A stretch of 37,192 nt of DNA from JAGVXD01 sp964554415 (GTDB taxonomy: Archaea > Nanobdellota > Nanobdellia > Pacearchaeales > GW2011-AR1), in the NCBI GenBank assembly GCA_964554415.1, contig CAZKON010000006.1:1-37192 (forward strand). The letters are read 5' to 3'. This document shows positions 7,744-14,573 of the stretch, in pieces. Positions within the stretch are counted from its first letter, which is position 1; each line of letters starts with the position of its first letter. A model generated the notes under the pieces. It saw nothing but the letters and a program-made list of their open reading frames with translations. It searched no databases and was not told the origin of the DNA. The translations under genes and the position numbers were made by a program.

Positions 7744-8478
7744 CTACCTCTTCGCCTGCTTCCACATGACAGTAAAATACGAACGGTAAGAATCAGCAAC
7801 TTTTTGGTCTTCAATGACAAACCCCACAGGATCAGTCGACCATGAGATGATTGCCACTTTATTCTCATAGACAAGCGTTGAAATAAGCGTAATATACTCC
7901 TCTGGAAGAAAACGTCTGTCTGCATGCTCAAGAATATTTCTGCCGCGTGCTTTCTCACCTATCAGCAGCCTACATTTAATTTTCTTTTTTATCACAGCAT
8001 TTTGAAAGTGAGTAAAGAATGGATCCATGATTTCTTTGAACTTCCCGCTTGAGCCAAACGCCCAATATTCTTTATGCCTCAAAATGTCCTCGAAGATTGA
8101 CTTAATTCCTCTTTTTCCCCGATAGACTGCTGCCTCCGGTTTTTCCTGCATTGATTTGAATTGAGCAGTTAATGAAGGAAGAAAGTTTTGCACTTCTTTC
8201 TCTTTTTCCTCCGCGCGTTGTTTTTCTTCCCGAGCAAGTTCAAGTAATTTCTGCGGCGTTTCAATCTGGAAATACTTACGATTTTCCTTCATGACATAGG
8301 AAACAAGACCTTTTTCAATCAAGCGTTCGAGTGCATCATAACCATGACTTCTGTTTATCTGTGCATATTTTGTAATATTCCCAGCAAGCGATGAGCCAAG
8401 CGCAAGGAGCGCACGATAGACTTTTATTTCACTTGGATTTAATCCTAATTTTTGCAGCGTTGTTTCTATTTCTTCCAT
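7744..8478 (-). CDS. TrmB-family transcriptional regulator
   Basis: The N-terminal winged helix (about 1-75; LQKLGLNPSEIKVYRALLALG, then SHGYDALERLIEKGLVSY) is the typical TrmB DNA-binding domain. A coiled linker rich in Glu/Lys (80-110) follows, then a phospholipase-D-like effector domain (YRGKRGIKSIFEDIL, EYITLISTLVYENKVAIISW). Such proteins sense sugars or other metabolites and repress or activate nearby genes. At 244 residues it is the short form lacking the extra C-terminal sugar-binding region. It is divergent from the gene at 8574, and an inverted repeat between them (8519-8539) is a likely operator. Confidence 0.88.
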   Translation of the reverse strand: MEEIETTLQKLGLNPSEIKVYRALLALGSSLAGNITKYAQINRSHGYDALERLIEKGLVSYVMKENRKYFQIETPQKLLELAREEKQRAEEKEKEVQNFLPSLTAQFKSMQEKPEAAVYRGKRGIKSIFEDILRHKEYWAFGSSGKFKEIMDPFFTHFQNAVIKKKIKCRLLIGEKARGRNILEHADRRFLPEEYITLISTLVYENKVAIISWSTDPVGFVIEDQKVADSYRSYFTVMWKQAKR

Positions 8479-8499
8479 ATTTTTTGTAGCTATAAGAGC

Positions 8500-8510
8500 T
8501 ATTTAAAACT
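8500..8510 (-). promoter_or_regulatory. TATA box of the TrmB gene
   Basis: On the minus strand this reads AGTTTTAAATAGCT, centred about 27 bases before the ATG at 8478, so the message is probably leaderless. Confidence 0.6.
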
Positions 8511-8518
8511 TCCTAATG

Positions 8519-8539
8519 GTTGTTGGTAGTGCCAACAAC
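8519..8539. promoter_or_regulatory. Candidate operator for the TrmB-family regulator
   Basis: Perfect 8-bp inverted repeat GTTGTTGG-TAGTG-CCAACAAC placed between two divergent genes and directly behind the TrmB TATA box. Its size and symmetry fit binding by a dimeric winged-helix protein; binding is inferred. Confidence 0.55.
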
Positions 8540-8573
8540 AAAGAGTTAAGTAGACAAGAGCAAGTGCGATTTT

Positions 8574-9299
8574 ATGGACAGAGAAGATTTGCCAAGACTT
8601 GAAGAGCAATTAGTGAGCCATCTTAATAGAGACTATATTATTGGTAAGAAAGTGATTCATTTTACAACTTCCACGATAAAAAAACATATTCTCCCTTATG
8701 CAGCTTCCGACTTACCGCAATGCACGCGCGTTTCTTTTAAATATGGCGAGCACTATCTTGCGAAAGTGCGAGGTGCTCTAGGATTTGACAGCCTATTGAA
8801 GCAATTCTTCTTTCAACCCGTGCGCGTAGAGAGATCGGGCTCAGACCTTACTTCATTTGAAGAAGAATCTGTATGCAGTATTCTGAAAAGCGAGTTGTCC
8901 AATGGAGACTTTCACATTCTCGATCATGTTGCAACAGGTATCATCGTCAAGAATAATGCCGTAGTAATCGACAAATCAGCAGGAAATTGTGTTATTACTT
9001 CTGATGAGTCGTGTGGAGGATACATTGTCCGCGAACTTGAGCCTTATGATCTTCTTCATTCACAGCTTGATAATGCTGAAGAACTGCGTGTTTCCTATCA
9101 GAAACATCTTAATGCATTTGTCTCTTTTCTCAGAGGAAGTTATCACGACTACAATATTTCTATCATGAGGAATGCACGACCATCACAGAATGAGCTTCAC
9201 GCAATGCTGAAGATGATTCTTCTCAAGAAAAAAGACAAACGTGGAGAGCTTTTCATCGGTGATTTAGACAATCTGCTCATTGAAAGGAGATACGATTAA
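8574..9299 (+). CDS. Uncharacterised protein divergent from the TrmB regulator
   Basis: A 241-residue soluble protein with no motif I can assign. It starts with a helical stretch (DREDLPRLEEQLVSHL). Its centre is rich in beta strands (HILDHVATGIIVKNNAVVIDKSAGN) and it has a charged helical C-terminus. No signal peptide or membrane helix is visible. The shared intergenic region with the TrmB gene and its inverted repeat suggest regulation by that protein. The following gene begins 7 bases downstream, so the two probably form an operon. The conserved-looking hydrophobic pattern supports a real gene. Confidence 0.7.
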   Translation: MDREDLPRLEEQLVSHLNRDYIIGKKVIHFTTSTIKKHILPYAASDLPQCTRVSFKYGEHYLAKVRGALGFDSLLKQFFFQPVRVERSGSDLTSFEEESVCSILKSELSNGDFHILDHVATGIIVKNNAVVIDKSAGNCVITSDESCGGYIVRELEPYDLLHSQLDNAEELRVSYQKHLNAFVSFLRGSYHDYNISIMRNARPSQNELHAMLKMILLKKKDKRGELFIGDLDNLLIERRYD

Positions 9300-9306
9300 T
9301 AAACAC

Positions 9307-9606
9307 ATGGATTATTTAGAAAAAAGAATGCTTATGCCAGGGCTTTTATTAGCGGTTGGATTTTTCGTAGTGGGCGAGGTCAGGGAGATTTATCACGAGA
9401 AGACGCATCACTGTATCCCAAAAAACCAACAAGTCGAACGTGAATGCATGTCTCCTGCAAAAATTCGCTTCGAATTCCTTGATTTAGACGGAAACAACAC
9501 GAATGAATTTTTACTCAATTACAAGGGTGCGCGATATCTCTTCAAAACGAATGAGCTTGGAGAGCCTTGCTTTCAAAGATATGACTTAGTTCCTCGCTCT
9601 CGTTAA
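9307..9606 (+). CDS. Small membrane-anchored protein with a DLDGN loop
   Basis: Start at ATG 9307 (MDYLEKR...) rather than the in-frame ATG at 9280, because the latter lies inside the previous gene. The 99-residue product has one N-terminal membrane helix (about 7-24, MLMPGLLLAVGFFVVG), so the rest probably faces outside. The outer part has FLDLDGNNTNEF, similar to the Ca-binding-type loop of FG-GAP/EF-hand-like repeats, followed by YKGARYLFKTNELG. Cys residues at about 38, 49 and 90 could pair outside the cell. Function unknown. Confidence 0.65.
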   Translation: MDYLEKRMLMPGLLLAVGFFVVGEVREIYHEKTHHCIPKNQQVERECMSPAKIRFEFLDLDGNNTNEFLLNYKGARYLFKTNELGEPCFQRYDLVPRSR

Positions 9607-9620
9607 AGCTCTGTACAAAA

Positions 9621-9628
9621 CTTTAAAT
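9621..9628 (+). promoter_or_regulatory. TATA box of pfdA
   Basis: CTTTAAAT is centred 26 bases before ATG 9651 with no ribosome-binding site between, indicating a leaderless message. Confidence 0.65.
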
Positions 9629-9650
9629 CCCCTCTTCTCTCCTCTTTGTC

Positions 9651-10052
9651 ATGGATCAGGCACTTTTGCAGGAAGCAGCTCGTCTTGAACAATTTGCGCG
9701 TGAGCTCGAGGAGCATGATGAATTCCTCACGCGGCAGATTTCAGAGCTTGAGCAATTCCAGATGTCTATGAAATCATTCATGGCAAGTTCTGAGAAACGT
9801 ATACTCGCGCCGCTTGGCAAGGGAGTATATTGTAAGACAGACATTGTTGAGCGTAAACTCTTTGTGGAAGTAGGAGCAAATATAATTGTGAGAAAAACAT
9901 CAGAGGATTTATCAGCAGTCATAGATGCTCAGCTTGAGAGGTTAAAGGTATCTCAGGTACATCTAACTGCACAAATTGGTCTCTGCACACAGAAACTGCA
10001 GGAGCTCATGCAGATACTTGAAAAGCAGCATCAGGCAGATATGGATGATTAG
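9651..10052 (+). CDS. pfdA: Prefoldin alpha subunit
   Basis: Prefoldin is a hexameric cytosolic chaperone that passes unfolded proteins to the thermosome. This 133-residue protein has the alpha-subunit plan: an N-terminal coiled-coil helix (1-45), a beta hairpin core with the signature ILAPLGKGVYCKTDIVE and KLFVEVGANIIVRKT (about 51-84), then a C-terminal coiled-coil helix. Length is normal. It stands alone with its own promoter. Its last codons form one arm of a hairpin with downstream DNA (10043-10083). Confidence 0.88.
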   Translation: MDQALLQEAARLEQFARELEEHDEFLTRQISELEQFQMSMKSFMASSEKRILAPLGKGVYCKTDIVERKLFVEVGANIIVRKTSEDLSAVIDAQLERLKVSQVHLTAQIGLCTQKLQELMQILEKQHQADMDD

Positions 10053-10280
10053 GTTAATTGGATTCCTGTTTTCCTAATCATCCAGACAGAGAATTTGGTA
10101 CAAAAAGTAACACAATTAACCAAATTCTCTGTAATACCCATTGATTGCTCAAACTGCCTGCTACGATTCCCTCGCAGTTTGAGGCCTCGAGAATCTTGGG
10201 CTTTGATTCTAGACGGCGCTCAGGAATTTTGTTCCTGACGCTTAAAGAATACCCCGCAGCTTGCTGTGGGGTTCTTCACT
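10043..10280 (+). repeat. Modular hairpin element B, 3' of pfdA
   Basis: This 340-base gap holds a chain of hairpins: an 11-bp stem 10043-10053 with 10073-10083, whose left arm contains the last codons and stop of pfdA; a 13-bp stem 10087-10099 with 10119-10131 with a 19-base loop; TCAAACTGC with GCAGTTTGA near 10148-10182; a CAGGAA..TTCCTG stem around 10220-10237; and ACCCCGCAG-CTTG-CTGTGGGGT (10251-10272) with a CTTG tetraloop. The last module is followed by GGTTCTTCAC. Blocks recur at 7672, 11389 and 13189. Confidence 0.72.
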
Positions 10281-10287
10281 TGTAAAA

Positions 10288-10295
10288 TTTTTTTT
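10288..10295 (+). terminator. T-tract terminator after pfdA
   Basis: A run of eight T follows the last hairpin of element B; archaeal RNA polymerase stops at such tracts. It would make the whole hairpin chain the 3' UTR of pfdA. Confidence 0.5.
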
Positions 10296-10344
10296 AATTA
10301 CTTCAAAGATGTAACATTTAGAGGTAATTTAATTTTGACGGCAA

Positions 10345-10353
10345 ACTATATAA
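10345..10353 (+). promoter_or_regulatory. TATA box of the SpoIIM-like gene
   Basis: CTATATAAG lies about 45 bases before ATG 10394. This gene, unlike most here, has a short leader with an AAGGTGA ribosome-binding site at 10384-10390. Confidence 0.6.
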
Positions 10354-10393
10354 GCCGCGGCTTATTCAAAGTATAATAATTACAAGGTGATAA

Positions 10394-11284
10394 ATGTTAG
10401 AGATGCTCATAAATCCACAAAAGGCCGAGCGGCGTCCATGGGAATTATTTTTCGTTGGTCTGTTTTATGCCGCTATCTCAATCTTATTTGTCGAAGGAAT
10501 ATTTGCCCGCGACCCTGTGCTTTCAAAATATTCAGGAGTACTTCTTGTTATGTTTACAGTAATGTTTTCAATGCCTTTTGTTTATTATACAATCAAGCTT
10601 GAAGAAGGCAAGATTACACCTCGCCGCGGCACAATAGCACTTCTTCGCGAGCATAAGAAAGCAATTATTGTTTTCCTCTGGCTCTTTTTAGGTTTCGTTG
10701 TCGCATACTCTTTAGGCTATATGATATTCTCATCTGAGCATAGTTTCACAGCACAAATAGAAACTTACTGTGTCATCAATCGCCCGACCAATGTAGAAGA
10801 CTGCGTTGCACAATATGGATTTAATAAAGGTAACGCAGTTACAGGCTCAGCAACAAGTACAGAGCGCCTCTACTTGATTTTCACAAATAATATCTACGTC
10901 CTGATTTTCACTCTTGTTTTCTCACTTATATTCGGAGCTGGCGTGATTTTTATTCTTGCATGGAACGCAAGCGTTATCGCCGCGGCCATAGGGATATTCA
11001 CAAAATCAGCCACTTCTTGTTTGCACGCAGGTCTGATTAGATATCTTATTCACGGCATTCCTGAGATTGGCTCGTATTTTATTGTTGCACTTGCAGGAGG
11101 CATGGTGTCAGTTGCAGTCATTAAGCATGAGGCAGGCACGGCTAAATTCTGGGAAGTCTTGCAAGATTCTCTTAATCTTATAATACTTGCAATCATAGTT
11201 CTTTTCATCGCCTCTCTTATGGAAATCTACTTAACTCCTTTTGTCTTAGACATTTTTAATGAGGTTAATCCCTCCTGCTTCTGA
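10394..11284 (+). CDS. SpoIIM-like (stage II sporulation M family) membrane protein
   Basis: An integral membrane protein with about six helices (LFFVGLFYAAISILFVEGIF; LLVMFTVMFSMPFVYYTI; AIIVFLWLFLGFVVAYSLGYMIF; IYVLIFTLVFSLIFGAGVIFIL and two more). The HGIPEIGSYFIVALAGGMVSVAVI block is the hallmark of the archaeal SpoIIM/DUF95 family. A long outside loop between helices 3 and 4 contains two Cys (about 128 and 137) in the style of DPANN members. Archaeal members are thought to have roles in envelope or division processes, but none is firmly proven. Start chosen at ATG 10394 by its AAGGTGA site. Confidence 0.85.
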   Translation: MLEMLINPQKAERRPWELFFVGLFYAAISILFVEGIFARDPVLSKYSGVLLVMFTVMFSMPFVYYTIKLEEGKITPRRGTIALLREHKKAIIVFLWLFLGFVVAYSLGYMIFSSEHSFTAQIETYCVINRPTNVEDCVAQYGFNKGNAVTGSATSTERLYLIFTNNIYVLIFTLVFSLIFGAGVIFILAWNASVIAAAIGIFTKSATSCLHAGLIRYLIHGIPEIGSYFIVALAGGMVSVAVIKHEAGTAKFWEVLQDSLNLIILAIIVLFIASLMEIYLTPFVLDIFNEVNPSCF

Positions 11285-11312
11285 TTGACTACACCCCAAA
11301 ATAATTTATTGT

Positions 11313-11549
11313 ATAGAGAGCTTTGAATAACCCTCCAATTTTGATGTCCTTCGAGGGTCGTCAGAAATTTTGTTCCTAACGCTTAAAGAATACCTCTCAT
11401 CTTGCTGCGACTGGGATTCTTTATTTCAAACTGGGTGTAATACCCCATCAGCTTGCTGCGCCAGTTTGAAATTAGAGATTTCCGTCTCGAAGCCGAGCGT
11501 AATACCCCATCAGCTTGCTGTGGAGATAGCGAAGGCTTAGGAAATCTCT
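11313..11549 (+). repeat. Modular hairpin element C, 3' of the SpoIIM-like gene
   Basis: Fills most of the gap 11285-11580. It opens with ATAGAGAGCTTTGAA (11313-11327), and its first 70 bases match the reverse of element A at about 75%. Two long hairpins follow: a 12-bp stem 11423-11434 with 11461-11472, and a 10-bp stem 11474-11483 with 11540-11549. Each presents the same loop motif AATACCCCATCAGCTTGCTG (11439 and 11501). A third, weaker copy is at 11389. The stems differ completely while the loop motif is kept. Confidence 0.75.
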
Positions 11550-11580
11550 TTATTTTGCTGATTCTTTATGAACTCGTAAG

Positions 11581-12000
11581 CTAACGATATGACTTCTGTC
11601 TCTTTGCCCTTGGAGCAGAATCTCCGGGCTTGGAAGCTTCTTTTCTACGGGCGTCTGGAACAATTATATTTCGGTCATACGCAATGTACGCTTTCTTGAG
11701 AACTTCTGAACCTGATATGAAAACCAGCGTTCGCGCCAAAGCCAGGCGGGCTGCCTGAATCTGAGCTTCTTTCCCGCCGCCTCTTGTAGTAATATAGAAA
11801 TCATGAGATACCCCCTCGCCCAGCTCTTGTTCATATATGCGAAGAGGCTCTGCAAGTGCCAGTTTATGAAATAATGTCATCTCATTATATGGCAAACCAT
11901 TGAAGAAAATGTTGCCTTTACCTTCCTTGATACGAAGCTTTGCTACTGCTGTCTTTCTCTTGCCTGAAATAATTGTTGAGAGTAATTTATCTGCCATCAT
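11581..12000 (-). CDS. rps9: 30S ribosomal protein uS9
   Basis: Component of the small ribosomal subunit head; its C-terminal tail reaches the P-site tRNA. SGKRKTAVAKLRI at the start, FNGLPYNE, TRGGGKEAQIQAARLALAR and the basic end (KPGDSAPRAKRQKSYR, closing in Arg) are diagnostic. At 139 residues it has normal archaeal length. The start overlaps the uL13 stop (ATGA). Two adjacent Met codons make the exact start uncertain by one residue. The genes that often follow in archaea (rpoN, rpoK, rps2) are not present here. Confidence 0.95.
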   Translation of the reverse strand: MMADKLLSTIISGKRKTAVAKLRIKEGKGNIFFNGLPYNEMTLFHKLALAEPLRIYEQELGEGVSHDFYITTRGGGKEAQIQAARLALARTLVFISGSEVLKKAYIAYDRNIIVPDARRKEASKPGDSAPRAKRQKSYR

Positions 12001-12401
12001 ATCACTTTTGACAGCTCTGAGAGCTGTATGGTTTGATTCTTCTTTGGACGGAGCAGTGTAATCTTCTTAGCAGATTCATATTCTGCAGGAACCGCGGCAT
12101 AACAACGAATACGCTTAAAAGCATCAAGACCGCGACCTTGCCTATAAGAGAGCATACCTCGAATTGTACGCTTGAGCATCTTCTCAGTATTCTTGCGAGG
12201 TACGAATGGACCTTTGAGGCTATGACCCCCGCGCCTTGTTGCGTGACTCCACTCTGCAACTATATTTGCGCGATTGCCTGCGATTATAACCCTGTCACAG
12301 TTAACTACAATGACTTTCTTGCCGAGAAGAGATTGCTTGGCTACGTAGCTTGCAAGACGACCAAGAATTGCTCCTGAACCGTCAATCACGACCTCTATCA
12401 T
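11997..12401 (-). CDS. rpl13: 50S ribosomal protein uL13
   Basis: Large-subunit protein. GAILGRLASYVAKQSLLGKKVIVVNCDRVIIAG, the RRGGHSLKGPFVPR block and RTIRGMLSYRQGRGLDAFKRIRCY are diagnostic. At 134 residues it is slightly shorter than many archaeal homologues. It overlaps eL18 and uS9 by four bases on either side, so the three proteins are translated from one message in the usual archaeal order. Confidence 0.95.
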   Translation of the reverse strand: MIEVVIDGSGAILGRLASYVAKQSLLGKKVIVVNCDRVIIAGNRANIVAEWSHATRRGGHSLKGPFVPRKNTEKMLKRTIRGMLSYRQGRGLDAFKRIRCYAAVPAEYESAKKITLLRPKKNQTIQLSELSKVI

Positions 12402-12769
12402 AATACTTTCACTCCATTTGCTTTAGGATTCTTGGTTATCTCTTCTAGAACAGATACTGTTTCAGATTTTGTTTTCTTAAGCTTGTCAATAGCGCTTCCT
12501 GAGAAACTTAATGCGCAGAGGCGTACTTTTTTAGTTATCTCTCCGCTGCTCAGCACTTTGCCCAAAATAATAAGAGTATCTCCGGTAGTTGTAATCTTCT
12601 CAATCCTATTGAGATTTACAGAACTATACTGGCGCGTTGCTGCAGAGAGTCTCTGCGCAACTTTATGCCATGTTTTACTCTTTGTTTTTAAAGCTGCCGC
12701 AATTGTGTCTTTAACTAAGGTATTTGTCTTGTTTACCATTCTTGACTTAATATGTGTTCGGCTAATCAT
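12398..12769 (-). CDS. rpl18e: 50S ribosomal protein eL18 (L18e)
   Basis: Archaeal/eukaryotic large-subunit protein and first gene of the operon. TWHKVAQRLSAATRQYSSVNLNRIEK and the LIILGKVLSSGEITKKVRLCALSFS block identify it. I set the start at ATG 12769 (MISRTHIKS), exactly 26 bases from the centre of the TATA box at 12791-12800. The upstream ATG at 12787 would be outside the transcript. This gives 123 residues, normal for the family. Confidence 0.92.
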   Translation of the reverse strand: MISRTHIKSRMVNKTNTLVKDTIAAALKTKSKTWHKVAQRLSAATRQYSSVNLNRIEKITTTGDTLIILGKVLSSGEITKKVRLCALSFSGSAIDKLKKTKSETVSVLEEITKNPKANGVKVL

Positions 12770-12790
12770 TCTAGTCTGGATATACAATGA

Positions 12791-12800
12791 TATTTAAATC
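12791..12800 (-). promoter_or_regulatory. TATA box of the eL18-uL13-uS9 operon
   Basis: GATTTAAATA on the minus strand, centred about 26 bases from ATG 12769. It fixes the start of the eL18 gene. Confidence 0.7.
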
Positions 12801-12819
12801 TATCATTTCCGCAAAGCTT

Positions 12820-12839
12820 TTATACCTTAGTGTGTATAA
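12820..12839. promoter_or_regulatory. Inverted repeat in front of the RHH gene
   Basis: TTATAC and GTATAA separated by 8 bases overlap the two possible TATA boxes (TTTATACC and GTGTATAAG) of the gene at 12862. It may be an operator for autoregulation by the encoded ribbon-helix-helix protein. Confidence 0.45.
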
Positions 12840-12861
12840 GTATGTAGTGCAGGAAATCTAG

Positions 12862-13086
12862 ATGAAGAAACAAAAGATACGTGTGAACATAACAGTAGAT
12901 GCAGAAACACTTGAGAAAGCAAAGACAAAGCTGCGCCTATTTGGCGGGAAAATCAGCACACTTTTTGACGCTTATCTCCGCGACTTCGTCGCTTCAATGG
13001 AAAAGAACTATGGAGCAGAGCAAAAAGTCTTGCAGCAGAAGATAAAAGAGCTTGAGATGAGAATAGGAAGGCTTGAAGGAAATTGA
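12862..13086 (+). CDS. Ribbon-helix-helix protein with C-terminal coiled coil
   Basis: A 74-residue protein. KIRVNITVDAETLEKAKTKLRLFGGKISTLFDAYLRDFV has the beta strand and two helices of a ribbon-helix-helix DNA-binding domain. The last 30 residues (EQKVLQQKIKELEMRIGRLEG) form a heptad coiled coil that would strengthen dimer or tetramer formation. It is most likely a small regulator of its own promoter, which carries an inverted repeat. There is no toxin partner: downstream is only a hairpin element and an RNA gene. Confidence 0.75.
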   Translation: MKKQKIRVNITVDAETLEKAKTKLRLFGGKISTLFDAYLRDFVASMEKNYGAEQKVLQQKIKELEMRIGRLEGN

Positions 13087-13145
13087 GATACGGAAGGGAG
13101 CTAGTCCCATAAAAAGGTTTGTAATTTATATGTTCCATAGTAAAT

Positions 13146-13233
13146 ATAGAGGACTTTGAAACTGAGAAAATCTTAGATTTTCTCAGTTACCAGACAGAGA
13201 ATTCTGTTTAAAAGTGGTACAATCAACAGAATT
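13146..13233 (+). repeat. Modular hairpin element D, 3' of the RHH gene
   Basis: It opens with ATAGAGGACTTTGAAAC, identical to element A, then a 13-bp hairpin (13160-13172 with 13176-13188, loop TTA). CCAGACAGAGAATT follows and a second hairpin (AATTCTGTT 13200-13208 with AACAGAATT 13225-13233). The second hairpin matches element B in its flank and loop, but its arms differ in sequence and still pair. Confidence 0.75.
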
Positions 13234-13278
13234 TACCATAACTTTCTGGAAGTTTTCTCACTTTATAGTAAACGCTAA

Positions 13279-13289
13279 AGTATAAATAG
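13279..13289 (+). promoter_or_regulatory. TATA box of the putative RNA gene
   Basis: AGTATAAATAG is centred about 27 bases upstream of G13311, the first base of a stable stem. No start codon or reading frame follows. Confidence 0.55.
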
Positions 13290-13310
13290 TAATCAGTATT
13301 ATATGTAAAA

Positions 13311-13455
13311 GGTAGTGATTGACTTTATCACTTCCTGAAAAATCCTTGCCAGACTGAAAGGAAATGCAAGGTGTTACACGATACTGGAGGATGGGCACAG
13401 GCTAAGGCCAACCGAGAGGTGAAACCTGTCCAATCCAGAAATCTTCGTGTAACTA
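13311..13455 (+). ncRNA. Unassigned structured RNA with three hairpins
   Basis: Three stems follow one after another from a predicted start at 13311: GGTAGTGAT/ATCACTTCC (13311-13319 with 13327-13335), CCTTGC/GCAAGG (13344-13349 with 13366-13371), and a long one closed by GTTACACGA/TCGTGTAAC (13373-13381 with 13445-13453). The last contains CTGGA/TCCAG, CAGG/CCTG and a CC-GAGA-GG hairpin with a GNRA loop. The GC content is above that of the surroundings. No protein frame fits. I could not match it to 5S, SRP, RNase P or a riboswitch class. It lies between genes pointing towards each other (the RHH gene and prs), so it is not a leader of either. Confidence 0.55.
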
Positions 13456-13560
13456 ATGTTTATGTGAAGTAAACCTGTATAGTAACATTATATCGAGGGA
13501 AATAAGTTTTCGGAAGTTTTTGACAAAACATGCAACTAATGACAAAGGCATCATTGAAGA

Positions 13561-14439
13561 TTATTTAGAGTATCTTCTAAGTGCATCAACAATTATAGGA
13601 GCTACAGTTATATCCGCGTATCTGTTTGGGATTGTATTTGAAGTTATCAGCTCTGCGTATTTGGTAATCAGAGAATCTGCCCCCTTTACAAGGAGACCGT
13701 GAATACCTATGCAGACAAGATGTTGCGCTCCCTGCTGTTTTGCCAACTTTAAAGCCCCAACAAGCGTACGTCCTGTGCTAATAATGTCATCTATGATGAT
13801 GACATTCTTTTTGTAAAGATATGCCTCATCCTGACGCACTGTGATTTTAGTCGAGGAAAAACGAGTCTTCTTGAGGACAACAACATCCTGATGTAGCATC
13901 TTTGCGATTGGCCTACTCCATTGTGCGCTCTCTTCGTCTGGGCCGACTATCGTGAAGTTGTTCTTGAAACGCTTCCGAATATAGTTGGCAATAAGCTTGT
14001 TTGCACTAATGCTCTGCGCCTTGTAAGAGAATCCAGACATTTTTTTAATTCTGTGAAGATGGGGGTCAATAGTAATTATATGGTCGAAGTTGATCATAAG
14101 ACGCATTATATGTTTAGATGAAAAACTATCATACTTGAAGAAATGACGGTCTTGGCGCAGGTAAGGAAAATAAGTCGCCATTAGAATAACTCTTTTTGCC
14201 CCATAATCTTTGGCGACACCCCCGGCAAGTATTGCTTCAATCAATTTATTGTCAGGATCATTGCAAAGCGAACCTATTATCACCACAGTTTTATTCTTTG
14301 GATCTTTCTTTAAAGCGAGATGGAATTCTGAATCAGGAAAATCCTCCACAAATATCTCTGTACATTCTGCTTTTAATGAACGCGCAACGTCATGCGCAAT
14401 GTGCTTTGTCTCAGGAAATGTTGCAATTAGTAAACTCAT
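13561..14439 (-). CDS. prs: Ribose-phosphate pyrophosphokinase (PRPP synthetase)
   Basis: Makes 5-phosphoribosyl-1-pyrophosphate from ribose 5-phosphate and ATP for nucleotide synthesis and salvage. The family signature is clear: ATYFPYLRQDRHF (about 88-100), ITIDPHLHRI (divalent metal and catalytic loop region), GPDEESAQW and the PRPP-binding loop VIIIDDIISTGRT near 212-224. At 292 residues it has archaeal length, without bacterial regulatory extensions. A GAGAGTGAT ribosome-binding stretch precedes ATG 14439, and a TATATAAA-type box lies near 14473-14480. It is divergent from the HAD gene. The rpe/rpiB cluster 9 kb away can supply its substrate. Confidence 0.95.
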   Translation of the reverse strand: MSLLIATFPETKHIAHDVARSLKAECTEIFVEDFPDSEFHLALKKDPKNKTVVIIGSLCNDPDNKLIEAILAGGVAKDYGAKRVILMATYFPYLRQDRHFFKYDSFSSKHIMRLMINFDHIITIDPHLHRIKKMSGFSYKAQSISANKLIANYIRKRFKNNFTIVGPDEESAQWSRPIAKMLHQDVVVLKKTRFSSTKITVRQDEAYLYKKNVIIIDDIISTGRTLVGALKLAKQQGAQHLVCIGIHGLLVKGADSLITKYAELITSNTIPNRYADITVAPIIVDALRRYSK

Positions 14440-14573
14440 ATCACTCTCTTATGCTTAAAATGAACCCTGAGATATATAAATGTATCCGACATGAAGGAAC
14501 AGAGAGGTTCATACTATGCGTGAAAGCGAAACCATTTAATACCTTTGTTTCATCTCATTTTGAAAGAGAAATC

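Noticed and set aside
12432..12797. Plus-strand frame antisense to eL18
   Set aside because: The minus strand encodes an unmistakable ribosomal protein; the plus frame is a by-product of its codon use.
13311..13455. RNase P RNA, SRP RNA, 5S rRNA or riboswitch
   Set aside because: I looked for the conserved blocks of each (RNase P CR-I/CR-V, SRP helix 8 GGAAG loop region, 5S core, known riboswitch cores) and did not see them, so it is left unassigned.
13520..13702. Open frame of 60 codons on the plus strand after the putative RNA
   Set aside because: Most of it is antisense to the conserved C-terminus of PRPP synthetase, and it has no promoter at the right distance; a shadow frame.
14196..14573. 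N-terminal extension of the HAD phosphatase
   Set aside because: It lies antisense to prs and its promoter, and the HAD fold begins exactly at Met 14574.
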